NCBI RefSeq assembly: GCF_009600885.1
Contig: NZ_VCLA01000170.1
Span: 107,638-171,637, forward strand
Source of the DNA: Streptomyces jumonjinensis
GTDB taxonomy: Bacteria; Actinomycetota; Actinomycetes; Streptomycetales; Streptomycetaceae
Length of the DNA: 64,000 nt
Direction of reading: 5' to 3'
Shown here: piece after piece, positions 35,091 to 44,070 of the stretch
Layout: every line of letters begins with the position of its first letter
Numbering within the stretch: the first letter of the stretch is position 1
Made by a program: the position numbers and the translations under genes
The notes under the pieces: generated by a model
Database searches by the model: none
Told to the model about the DNA's origin: nothing
Seen by the model: the letters and a program-made list of their open reading frames with translations, nothing else

Positions 35091-36668
35091 TTACGGCGGG
35101 GGCGTACGGGGACGGGTCCGGGCCGCCGTCACGGCGGCGGCGAGGTCTTCGCGGCCGGTGGCCGCGCCGGTGAGGGGCGCTCCCGTGCGGACCGCTCCCG
35201 CGCGGGCCATGGCGACCTGGTAGCCGGCGGAGGGCCCGCCGGGGGCGGCGACGACATCGACATGGTCGCCCTGGGGGTGGCCGCAGCGCCGCTCGCAGCC
35301 GGACCAGTGGACGGGCAGCCCGCCCGCCGGGCCGAGGGCGGTGGCCGCGTCGGCGCGCACATCGGCGCGGGACTTGGCGCAGCCGGGCCGCCCGATGCAC
35401 GCGCTGACGCCGCGCCAGGGCGAGTCGGGGGCGGTGACCAGCCCGGCCGCGGCGAGGTCCGCGAGACTCCGGGCGGCGCGGGAGGCGGCGACGCCGGGGA
35501 CGAGGACGCCGCGCCAGGGGGTGAGCCGCAGTTCGCCGGTGCCGTGCTCGCGGGCGAGCGTGGCCAGGGAGCGCCACTGGGCGGCGGAGAGCCGTCCGAG
35601 GGGCGCGAGCACGGAGACGGTGATGGGGCGGTGTTCAGGGTTGCGGATGATCCCCGGGGGTACTTCGGCGGGACCGGCTTCCGGCTCCCGCCCCCGGACG
35701 GGGGCGGGTTCGCGCCGGGAGGGGATGCCCGTGTGCGCCAGCCGGCGGGCCGTCTCGGCGAGCAGGCCGTTCCCCCGGCCGGGGAGCTCGCTCACCCGCC
35801 AGATCGCGGTACGTCCGGTGTGCCCGCTTTGGTCGTCGGGTGCACTCGCCTCCCGTACCGCGTCCAGAAAGGTTTCGGCGGCGATCAGAGCGGCCCGGCC
35901 CGCTGCGGCACCGGCGACGCGGAGCACCTCGGGAACATGGGCGGAATCACGGGCGGAATCACGGGCGGAATCACGGGCGGAACCACGGGCGGAATCACGG
36001 GCGGAACCACCGTCGGGACCACGGGAGGAGACACCCCCGGGAACACCAGGCGCGAACCCCAGCAGCGCGTCCCCGCCCGCCGCCGCCCTCAGCACCACAT
36101 CAGCGCCGAGCGCGGCCACATCCCCCCGCCCGTCGTCCAGCGCGAACAGAAAGCGCCCTGAGAGCGCGCGCGCCGCGTCGCTCGCGCACAGCAGCCCGTC
36201 CAACTCCCGCAGCCAGGGCCGTACATCCCGCTCCCCCCGGCCGTCGAGCCCGGTCAGCGGGGAGACGACGATATTGCGCACCCGCTCGTGGTGACGCGAT
36301 GGCAGCAGCCCGGCCGAGCCGAGTGCCTCCGCCAGCTCCCCGCCGCAGCCCGCCCCCAGCCCGCGCAGCTGGACATTGCCCCGGGACGTGAGATGCAGCA
36401 CCCCGTCGCCGAGCCGCTCGGCCGCCGCCGCCAGCGCGTCGGCCTGATCAGCCGCCAGTACGCCGCCGGGGACGCGGACCCGCGCCAGCGCGCCGTCGTC
36501 CGCCGTATGGAGCCGCAACGCGCCGGGACAGGCGTCCCCGCCGTCCCGCCCGGGAAGCTCGTGCCGGGACGTGGACCGGGGCGTGGACCGGGGCGTGAAC
36601 CGGGATGAGCCCTGGTCCGAAGGGCCGGCGGGGGCGGTGGGCATGGCGGCGAGCATACCGATAGTCAC
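35091..36668 (-). CDS. cobG: precorrin-3B synthase
   Basis: About 525 residues, nitrite/sulfite-reductase fold. C-terminal iron-sulfur/sirohaem-like cysteines are in SACIGRPGCAKSRAD and WSGCERRCGHPQGDH. The N-terminal half-domain has LHLTSRGNVQLRGL. It is the oxygen-dependent hydroxylase of the aerobic pathway. The true start is uncertain (GTG 36668, ATG 36656 or 36644) because none has a clear RBS. An insert of SARD repeats near residue 220-240, encoded by 12-bp DNA repeats, is absent from the family core. Divergent from the riboswitch-cobN unit. Confidence 0.9.
   Translation of the reverse strand: MTIGMLAAMPTAPAGPSDQGSSRFTPRSTPRSTSRHELPGRDGGDACPGALRLHTADDGALARVRVPGGVLAADQADALAAAAERLGDGVLHLTSRGNVQLRGLGAGCGGELAEALGSAGLLPSRHHERVRNIVVSPLTGLDGRGERDVRPWLRELDGLLCASDAARALSGRFLFALDDGRGDVAALGADVVLRAAAGGDALLGFAPGVPGGVSSRGPDGGSARDSARGSARDSARDSARDSAHVPEVLRVAGAAAGRAALIAAETFLDAVREASAPDDQSGHTGRTAIWRVSELPGRGNGLLAETARRLAHTGIPSRREPAPVRGREPEAGPAEVPPGIIRNPEHRPITVSVLAPLGRLSAAQWRSLATLAREHGTGELRLTPWRGVLVPGVAASRAARSLADLAAAGLVTAPDSPWRGVSACIGRPGCAKSRADVRADAATALGPAGGLPVHWSGCERRCGHPQGDHVDVVAAPGGPSAGYQVAMARAGAVRTGAPLTGAATGREDLAAAVTAARTRPRTPPP
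35941..36012. repeat. 12-bp tandem repeats inside cobG
   Basis: Six units of GCGGAATCACGG or GCGGAACCACGG/CCG, in frame in cobG (encoding ARDS/GSAR units on the minus strand). Length is a multiple of three, so gain or loss keeps the frame. Confidence 0.85.
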
Positions 36669-36745
36669 TCAAATCGTATGTCCCGCACGGAATGCGTGAC
36701 CCTTACGATACTGATCAGCGGATCATCCGGTCCGTCATCGCCGGC

Positions 36746-36843
36746 GACGGCGACAGGGGAGGAAGCCCGGTGAGATTCCGGCGCGGTCCCGCCACTGTGA
36801 GCCCGGCCCTGAAAAGCCGGGCGAGTCAGGAACTCCCGCCGTC
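36746..36843 (+). promoter_or_regulatory. cobalamin riboswitch
   Basis: Contains the conserved B12-box elements ggaagcccggtgagatt-ccg, GTCCCGCCACTGTGA (ending 36800) and GAGTCAGGA (36823-36831). The outer stem pairs GACGGCG (36746-36752) with CGCCGTC (36837-36843). It ends 47 nt before the cobN start, so adenosylcobalamin binding should block cobN expression. The flanking 3' part likely carries the expression platform. Confidence 0.93.
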
Positions 36844-36889
36844 CGACACCGCCCGGGGCGCGGAAACCCCGAGGAAGGCCAGACGCCGC

Positions 36890-39800
36890 ATGCTTCAGAC
36901 GACCGGGGACCGCCCCCCGTACCCCCACGAGATCCTGCTTCTGTCGACGTCCGACACCGACCTGCTCAGCGCCCGTGCCGCGGAAGGCCCGGTCTCGTAC
37001 CGCTTCGCCAACCCGTCCCGGCTGCCGCTGGACGACCTGCCCGCCCTGCTCGACGGCGCGGGACTCGTCGTCGTCCGTCTGCTGGGCGGCGTCCGCGCCT
37101 GGCAGGACGGCCTGGACCGGCTGCTGGAGAGCGGTCTCCCGGTGGTCGTCCTCACCGGCGAACAGGCCCCCGACGCCCAGCTGATGGAAGCCTCCACGGT
37201 CCCGGTCGGCATCGCGGCCGAGGCGCACGCCTATCTCGCCCACGGCGGTCCGGGCAATCTCGCCCAGCTCGCCCGCTTCCTCTCCGACACGGTGCTGCTC
37301 ACCGGCCATGGCTTCGAGCCACCCGCCCCGGCCCCCACCTGGGGCCCCCTGGAGCGCACCCCGCGTACCGCCCCCGACGTGACGGCGACGATCGCGGTCC
37401 TCTACTACCGCGCCCACCACATGAGCGGCAACACCGCCTTCGTGGACGCCCTCTGCTCGGCGATCGAGGACGCGGGCGCGCGGGCCATGCCGCTGTATGT
37501 CGCCTCGCTGCGCGCCCCCGAGCCCGAGCTGATCGAGACCCTGCGCGCCGCCGACGCGATCGTCACCACCGTGCTCGCCGCGGGCGGCACCCGCCCGGCC
37601 GAGGCGTCGGCGGGCGGCGACGACGAGTCATGGGACGCGGGCGCGCTCACCGGTCTCGACATCCCCATCCTCCAGGCGCTCTGCCTCACCGGCTCGCGCA
37701 GCGCCTGGGAGGAGAACGACGAGGGCGTCTCCCCGCTGGACGCGGCGAGCCAGATCGCGGTGCCGGAGTTCGACGGCCGGCTGATCACCGTCCCGTTCTC
37801 CTTCAAGGAGATCGACGAGGACGGTCTGCCCGCCTATGTCGCCGACCCCGAGCGGGCGGCCAGGGTCGCCGGGATCGCGGTACGCCATGCCCGCCTCCGC
37901 CATATACCGGCCGCGGAGAAGAAGCTGGCGCTGGTGCTCTCGGCGTATCCGACCAAGCACTCGCGGATCGGCAACGCCGTCGGTCTCGACACCCCCGCGA
38001 GCGCCGTGGCGCTGCTGCGCAGGCTCCGCGCGGAGGGCTATGACTTCGGCCCCGAGGCCGAGATCCCGGGGCTGGTCTCCGGGGACGGCGACGAACTGAT
38101 CCGCGCGCTGATCGAGGCGGGCGGCCATGACCAGGAGTGGCTGACCGAGGAGCAGCTGGCCCGTAATCCGGTCCGTATCCCGGCGGCCGACTACAAGCGC
38201 TGGTACGCCACTCTGCCCGCCGCGCTGCGGGAGCAGGTGGAGCGGCACTGGGGGCCGCCGCCGGGCGAGATGTTCGTCGACCGCAGCGCCAATCCGGAGG
38301 GCGACATCGTCCTCGCGGCCCTGCGCCGGGGGAATCTGCTGATCCTCATCCAGCCGCCGCGCGGCTTCGGCGAGAACCCGATCGCGATCTACCACGACCC
38401 GGATCTGCCGCCGTCGCACCACTATCTCGCCGCGTACCGCTGGATCGCGGCGGCTTCGGCCGATGGCGGCTTCGGCGCGGACGCGATGATCCATCTGGGC
38501 AAGCACGGCAATCTGGAGTGGCTGCCCGGCAAGAACGCGGGTCTGTCGGCGGCCTGCGGCCCGGACGCCGCCCTCGGCGATCTGCCCCTGGTCTACCCCT
38601 TCCTGGTGAACGACCCGGGTGAGGGCACCCAGGCCAAGCGGCGGGTGCACGCGACGCTGGTGGACCATCTCGTGCCGCCGATGGGCGGGCGGACTCCTAC
38701 GGGGACATCGCCCGGCTGGAACAGCTGCTGGACGAGTACGCCCAGATCTCCTCGATGGACCCGGCGAAGCTGCCGGCGATCCGGGCGCAGATCTGGACGC
38801 TGATCCAGGCGGCGAAGCTCGACCACGATCTGGGGCTTGAGGACCGGCCCGAGGACGACGGCTTCGACGACTTCCTGCTCCATGTGGACGGCTGGCTCTG
38901 CGAGATCAAGGACGCCCAGATCCGCGACGGTCTGCATGTGCTGGGCAGCCCCCCGCGCGGCGGGGACCTGGTGAATCTGGTCCTGGCCATTCTCCGCGCC
39001 CGTCAGATCTGGGGCGGTACGACGGCACTGCCGGGGCTGCGCGAGGCGCTGGGCCTCGATGAGTCGGCGGCCACCCGCACGGCGGCCGACGAGGCGGAGG
39101 CCCGGGCCCGTGCCCTGGTGCAGGGGCTGGCGGACGCGGACTGGGACCTGGCCGCGGTGCCGGCGGACCACGGTGAGCAGGTCCGGGCCGTCCTGGAGTT
39201 CGCGGTACGCGAGGTGGTGCCGCGGCTGGCCGCGACGACCGCCGAACTCGACCATGCCGTCCACGCTCTGAACGGCGGATTCGTCCCGGCGGGCCCGTCC
39301 GGCTCACCGCTGCGCGGACTGGTCAATGTGCTGCCGACCGGCCGTAACTTCTACTCCGTCGACCCCAAGGCGGTCCCCTCCCGGCTGGCCTGGGAGACGG
39401 GCCAGGCGCTGGCCGAATCGCTGCTGGAGCGCTACCGCGCGGACAACGGCGAGTGGCCGACCTCGGTGGGGCTCTCCCTCTGGGGCACGAGCGCGATGCG
39501 CACGGCGGGCGACGATGTGGCAGAGGCGCTGGCCCTGCTGGGCGTCCGCCCGGTCTGGGACGACGCCTCCCGCCGGGTCACCGGCCTGGAGCCGGTCCCG
39601 CTGCCCGAGCTGGGCCGCCCCAGGATCGACGTCACCCTCCGCATCTCGGGCTTCTTCCGGGACGCCTTCCCGCACACCATCGGCCTGCTGGACGACGCGG
39701 TACGGCTGGCGGCCTCGCTGGACGAGAGCGCGGAGGACAACTACGTACGGGCGCACACCCAGGCCGATCTGGCCGAACACGGCGACGAGCGGCGCGCGAC

Positions 39801-40530
39801 GACCCGTATCTTCGGCTCCCGGCCGGGGACGTACGGTGCGGGACTGCTCCAGCTGATCGACTCCCGCGACTGGCGGACCGACGCCGATCTGGCGGAGGTC
39901 TACACGGTGTGGGGCGGCTACGCGTACGGCCGTGAGCTGGACGGCAGGCCGGCGCGTACGGAGATGGAGACCGCGTACAAGCGGATCGCGGTGGCGGCGA
40001 AGAACACCGACACCCGCGAGCACGACATCGCGGACTCGGACGACTACTTCCAGTACCACGGCGGCATGGTGGCCACGGTCCGCGCACTGCGCGGCACGGC
40101 CCCGGAGGCGTACATCGGCGACTCCACCCGCCCGGAGACGGTCCGCACCCGCACCCTGGTGGAGGAGACCTCGCGGGTCTTCCGCGCCCGGGTGGTGAAC
40201 CCGAAGTGGATCGAGGCGATGCGCCGCCACGGCTACAAGGGGGCGTTCGAACTCGCGGCGACCGTCGACTATCTCTTCGGCTACGACGCCACGACGGGCG
40301 TGGTGGCCGACTGGATGTACGACAAGCTGACGGAGACCTATGTCCTCGACCCGCAGAACCGCGCCTTCCTCCAGGAGGCCAACCCCTGGGCTCTGCACGG
40401 CATAGCCGAACGCCTCCTGGAGGCCGAGTCCCGCGGCATGTGGGCCAAGCCGGACCCGGCGGTCCTGGAGGCGCTGCGCCGCGTCTACCTGGAGACCGAG
40501 GGCGACCTGGAGTCAAACACCGACACCTGA
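36890..40530 (+). CDS. cobN: cobaltochelatase subunit CobN, split by a 1-nt frameshift
   Basis: Corrected, about 1213 residues, normal for CobN. It inserts cobalt into hydrogenobyrinic acid a,c-diamide using ATP. The first frame reads from ATG 36890 (RBS gaggaagg) through PTKHSRIGNAVGLDTP, MIHLGKHGNLEWLPGKN and VDHLVPPM. At 38684-38690 (atgggcgggc) the family sequence ARADSYGDIARLEQLLDEY continues in another frame to 40530, with PEAYIGDSTRP and the C-terminal KPDPAVLEALRRVYLETEGD. One missing C (atggCgcggg) restores the frame. Whether this is a sequencing error or a real lesion cannot be told from sequence alone. Confidence 0.9.
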
Positions 40531-40574
40531 CCTGCCCCGCTAGCCCCCTCTGCGCCCGGCGCACCGGTCTCGCC

Positions 40575-40772
40575 TCATGACCGGCCGCCGGGCCGGAGGG
40601 CCCGGTCCGTGACGGCCGCGATGTGCTGAAGTTCTTTCCGCAGCCGGTCGGCCTCGGAGGCTCGCTCCGGTACGCCGGAGAGCGCGGCGAGCACGGTCTC
40701 CTCGGGACCGACGGTGCCTAGGACGCGGGCGGCGCGGTCCACCAGCGTGGCATCGAGATGGACGGAGTACAT
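40575..40772 (-). CDS. small VapB-like protein
   Basis: 65 residues from ATG 40772; GTG 40826 is an alternative and neither has a good RBS. The N-terminal part (VHLDATLVDRAARVLGTVGPEE) follows the pattern of VapB-type antitoxins, an alternating strand and two helices. The C-terminal helix has heptad-like spacing (ADRLRKELQHI). No PIN-domain toxin is next to it. Downstream of the triple-HTH gene on the same strand. Confidence 0.5.
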   Translation of the reverse strand: MYSVHLDATLVDRAARVLGTVGPEETVLAALSGVPERASEADRLRKELQHIAAVTDRALRPGGRS

Positions 40773-40855
40773 CCGGGGAGCGGGCTCGGGTGCGACGCTC
40801 CGGCGCCAGGGGCGTCTCGGACTCACCTGGACCGGCGATACGCGGACCTCCCGGC

Positions 40856-41953
40856 CTATGCCCGCGAGGGACTGGGCTCGCGGCGCACCCGGGTGGGCGC
40901 CGGACTCCAGTCGGCCAGGGGCGGCAGAACGGAGGGGAGACGGTCCCGGGGCGGCGGCGTGCTGCCCAGCCTCACCAAGGCGGCTGCCACCCGGTTCGTC
41001 TGGTCGCCGCCGAGGAAGCCGACTTCGTCGCGCAGATAGCGGCGCAGGGTCGTGACGGGGATGCCCGTGTGCCGGGCGAGCAGCGGAACGAACTGCGCAC
41101 CGTAGTAACGGTTCAGCGCCTGCAGGTCGACCTTGAGAAGGTGCCGGTCGACGTGCACGGCACGCTGCCTCGGCCAGGCAGGTCTCGGCAGCTCCGGCCA
41201 GTCGCCCGCACCGCTGTCGCCCCTTTCCTTCCGGCCGGAAGGCGCGGCGCCTGCCGTGTCCGGGGTTCCTCCGGACATCAGAGTGCGCAACCGCATCTGT
41301 TCGCGGGCCGCGTCCAGGCGACGGCGAGGGCTTGTACAGGTGCGCTCCAGCAGATCCAGCCACTCGATCCTCTCCGCGAAGCCCGTCACCCGGCATCCGT
41401 CGAGGAAGGCCAGCAGCCCACGTACCGTCACGGGCTCGAAGCCACTGGCCATCGCGGCGAGTGTGGAGTGGGCGTAGCCGCACTGCCGGGCCATGGCCCG
41501 GAAGGACACCGACCGGTAAGCGCGCAGCCCCGAGAGCCAGAAGGACAGGACCCGGGGTCCCGTCGCCTGCGAAGGAGGAGTCAGCCTGCCGGTCCTGTCC
41601 CAGCGCAGCCATGTGCCCCGCCAGGCGGGACGGACACGGTCCTCGTACGCCGTGCGCTTGGGGCGCGGACTCGCCGACACCGGGCGCTCCCCGCGCAGGG
41701 CGGCTTCTCGGCGGGCCAGCCATGGAGCCGGTTCCGGATCGCCACAGGCGTCGATGAACGCCTTGAGGGTTTTCTCGCTGGGCACGGTCACTCCGCCCTG
41801 TGCCATGGACAGGGTGCCGGTCGACAGTCCCGAAAGACGCGAGAGACGGCTGAGGGTGAGACCGGCGCGCTCCCGCAGCGCACGCAGCTCGGCGGCCAGC
41901 GCCACGCAGGGAAGACTCCGCTCATCGGGCAGTTCGTTGTTGGGACGCGTCAA
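40856..41953 (-). CDS. XRE-like regulator with three HTH-like segments
   Basis: 365 residues from TTG 41953, which follows aaaggagg. The first HTH (about 20-72, LSRLSRLSGLSTGTLSMAQGG) is XRE type. A second HTH-like segment at about 148-188 contains ARQCGYAHSTLAAMASG with a preceding helix. A third is near 288-330 (LLARHTGIPVTTLRRYL). No ligand domain is recognised. It is probably a local transcriptional regulator in this accessory stretch; targets unknown. Confidence 0.7.
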   Translation of the reverse strand: MTRPNNELPDERSLPCVALAAELRALRERAGLTLSRLSRLSGLSTGTLSMAQGGVTVPSEKTLKAFIDACGDPEPAPWLARREAALRGERPVSASPRPKRTAYEDRVRPAWRGTWLRWDRTGRLTPPSQATGPRVLSFWLSGLRAYRSVSFRAMARQCGYAHSTLAAMASGFEPVTVRGLLAFLDGCRVTGFAERIEWLDLLERTCTSPRRRLDAAREQMRLRTLMSGGTPDTAGAAPSGRKERGDSGAGDWPELPRPAWPRQRAVHVDRHLLKVDLQALNRYYGAQFVPLLARHTGIPVTTLRRYLRDEVGFLGGDQTNRVAAALVRLGSTPPPRDRLPSVLPPLADWSPAPTRVRREPSPSRA

Positions 41954-42015
41954 GGCCGGCCATCCTCCTTTCGTTGAAGCCGGGGCACCGAGCGGACCCG
42001 GTGCCCCGTGCCCGG

Positions 42016-42261
42016 TCAGGACAGGCGCAGGCGGAGTTCGACCGCGACGATTCCGCTGGCGGCCACCGCCGCGACAGCGATCTGCGGCGTGCAGCCGGCC
42101 ATGACCAGCAGGCTCACTCCCGCGAGCACCAGAGCCAGAATGACGGCAGCGGAGGCCGGCGGCTGATGCGTACACGGGGCTGCGGCACCCTCGCCGCAGT
42201 GGGCAAGGCACCAGGTGAAGGGCCCCTGGTGGGAGAGAGCTCGGGAGAGTGGGACGGGCAT
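42016..42261 (-). CDS. small membrane protein
   Basis: 81 residues from ATG 42261, with gagg 4 nt upstream. Residues about 36-78 are hydrophobic (SAAVILALVLAGVSLLVMAG), and a short loop with a cysteine splits them into two possible helices. N-terminal cysteines (FTWCLAHC) may bind metal. 62 nt upstream of the XRE-like gene on the same strand, so probably co-transcribed. Family not recognised. Confidence 0.5.
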   Translation of the reverse strand: MPVPLSRALSHQGPFTWCLAHCGEGAAAPCTHQPPASAAVILALVLAGVSLLVMAGCTPQIAVAAVAASGIVAVELRLRLS

Positions 42262-42792
42262 ACGGCCTCGATTCTTCCTATGGTGCCGGGGCATCGCCGA
42301 CGCTCCGGCACCACGACCCGGACAAGGTGGCGCCGGCAGGGGCCGGTTGACGCCGGATGCCCTGCCGTGAACATCTTCACCGGCGGGAACAGCAGGGGAT
42401 AGTCCTTCAGACGAAACATGAAGAACGCGCACCCGGATTCTTCAGGAATCGGAGCGGGAAGCTTCTTTTGAAGAATTCGATCTCTCTGTGACTTCGCTGG
42501 TAAGCGGTGTTTCCCGCCTTCCGCTGTCCGGGCGGCTGTTGCGTAGTTACTTCCCCGCAGGTCATCATTTCCCTAACGTCGGTGGAGTGTGAACAACGCG
42601 CGGCGCGATAGGGCTTCTTGTGTCTCGACCCGGACCAAGTCCCCAGCGGGATGCTGTTGACGCGGCATCCCGCAGCCGGTTGGCGGAGACCTCTCCGTCA
42701 CCCGGCAGCCGGAGCTGCTCGACGCCCTGGCCGGCGAGGCCGAAGAACAGACGATCAACGGGTACTGCCCTGCTCCGGGAGCGATCGAGCGG
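42262..42792. other. intergenic region with dyads
   Basis: 531 bp without a convincing gene. The part 42420-42560 is less GC-rich and contains GATTC-N5-GAATC (42436-42450), CTTC-TTTT-GAAG (42462-42473) and an overlapping GAATTC, which look like regulator sites or a promoter for the minus-strand genes to the left. Confidence 0.5.
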
Positions 42793-43650
42793 TCAGTCCG
42801 CCTGAAGCTCCGCGATGACCTGCCGCGCCATATGCCGTGCGGGCTCGATTCGAGGGTCCTCCGGATAGGCGTCCGGCCCCAGGATCTTCGAGCACGCGAA
42901 CAGCGTCATCAGCTTGCCGTCCCGGCTCTCGAAGTCGCCCCGCCGTTCACGCCGTACGCGGTCGGCCAGAGCGGGGACGGCGAGCGAGGCGGCCCAGAGC
43001 GTGGCGGCGTCCAGCCCCTGGGGAGCGTTCCCCCAGTCCTCCCAGTCGAAGAGACTGAACACCGGGGCGCTCATATTGGCCCAGTTCAGGTCGGCGTGGG
43101 CCGGCACCCATCGTTCGACGGACGTGTCGATCTCGTCGGAGAACGTGCCACGGATCGACTCGGTGACGAGGTGCTGCGTGATCATGACAGTGTCCGGGGT
43201 GGCCACGCGCCTCGTCGTATTCCGCGAGAGCGCGTCCAGGGAGGAGTTGAACGCCCGCCACCACTCCTCGGGCAGCACCGGGTCCGCACTCAGCACAGCG
43301 GTGCCGACCGGAGCGCCGGGCAGGACCTCCGTCTCATCCGCCCGCCACATCACCGGTCCGTCCGTGTCCCGCCAGACCACACACCCCAGCCATGCGGGCT
43401 GCGCCAGCCCCTCCAGGAGGGCGGCGCTTTCCGTGCCGTTCCACCCTTGATCGCCGATCTTGTTCAGTGAGCGTCGTTCCACCCGTACCCAGGTGTCGCG
43501 GTCTGTCCAGGCGCCCACGGAACGGCGCTTGCGTACGACTGAGGTCGAGTCCAAGCGCACCTGCAGGGATCGTTCGACGCGATCAAGGACTTGGTTGACC
43601 GGCTCAACTCGGAGGTCGACAGGGCGAACTGTGGGGACCGAGTGCGTCAT
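42793..43650 (-). CDS. APH-like phosphotransferase family protein
   Basis: 285 residues. The kinase catalytic loop is VPAHADLNWANM (HxDxxxxN), and the metal-binding FDWEDWGNAPQG is the DxE/DW motif of aminoglycoside phosphotransferase-fold kinases. The N-terminal lobe lacks an obvious lysine motif. Such proteins phosphorylate antibiotics or small metabolites; the substrate is unknown and a resistance role is not shown. ATG 43650. Confidence 0.8.
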   Translation of the reverse strand: MTHSVPTVRPVDLRVEPVNQVLDRVERSLQVRLDSTSVVRKRRSVGAWTDRDTWVRVERRSLNKIGDQGWNGTESAALLEGLAQPAWLGCVVWRDTDGPVMWRADETEVLPGAPVGTAVLSADPVLPEEWWRAFNSSLDALSRNTTRRVATPDTVMITQHLVTESIRGTFSDEIDTSVERWVPAHADLNWANMSAPVFSLFDWEDWGNAPQGLDAATLWAASLAVPALADRVRRERRGDFESRDGKLMTLFACSKILGPDAYPEDPRIEPARHMARQVIAELQAD

Positions 43651-43680
43651 GCGGGGACCGTAGCAGCGGGCTGAGGTGCT

Positions 43681-43929
43681 ATGGGGGCATCTGAGTCAAT
43701 ACGGCCACCCGAAGCTGTTGGGCGGTTCGGGCGTGCCGGTGCCGCGGACGGGTATGCCTGGTGCCTGGCTACCGGCCCTGACCTCGTGGTGGTGTGTGTT
43801 TGGGCGGCGCGGGCGCTGGGCGGCGGCCGGTGGGCGAGACGGCGGACCCGCCAGGTGACCGCGACCGTCGCCGTACGCTGCCTGAACCGCACCGTTTCAG
43901 TCGCCAACCGGGAGTGCCCGCGTGAGTGA
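43681..43929 (+). CDS. small hypothetical protein upstream of flavoprotein remnant
   Basis: 82 residues from ATG 43681, with gaggtgct just upstream. Contains a hydrophobic patch (LVVVCVWAARALGGG) and a basic, cysteine-containing C-terminus. The stop overlaps the next start by 8 nt (GTGAGTGA), so they were probably a translational unit. Family not recognised. Confidence 0.45.
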   Translation: MGASESIRPPEAVGRFGRAGAADGYAWCLATGPDLVVVCVWAARALGGGRWARRRTRQVTATVAVRCLNRTVSVANRECPRE

Positions 43930-44070
43930 TCAGCCAGGCCAACAGACCAAGAAGCCCTTCCTCTACGTCGTCGTGTGCGCGTCCGGCATCGCTGGTGACG
44001 TCGGCAAGCTGATCACCGCAGCCCAGGAGGCGAACTGGGATGTGGGCATCGTCGCCACCCCACAGGGCGG
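43922..44070 (+). pseudogene. 5' fragment of a flavoprotein gene
   Basis: From GTG 43922 the protein begins KPFLYVVVCASGIAGDVGKL followed by ITAAQEANWDVGIVATPQG, which is the N-terminal Rossmann-like part of flavoproteins of the phosphopantothenoylcysteine-decarboxylase type. After the Pro-Gln-Gly the frame reads unrelated basic sequence to 44170 and the rest of the domain (normally about 170 residues) is absent. The break coincides with the 3' end of the convergent gene. Confidence 0.75.

Noticed and set aside
34425-36161. 578-residue plus-strand frame over cobH/cobG
   Set aside because: Gly/Arg shadow sequence opposite well-supported cobalamin genes.
42573-42818. short ORFs between the small membrane protein gene and the APH-like gene
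   Set aside because: No RBS, no protein-like pattern and overlapping frames on both strands.
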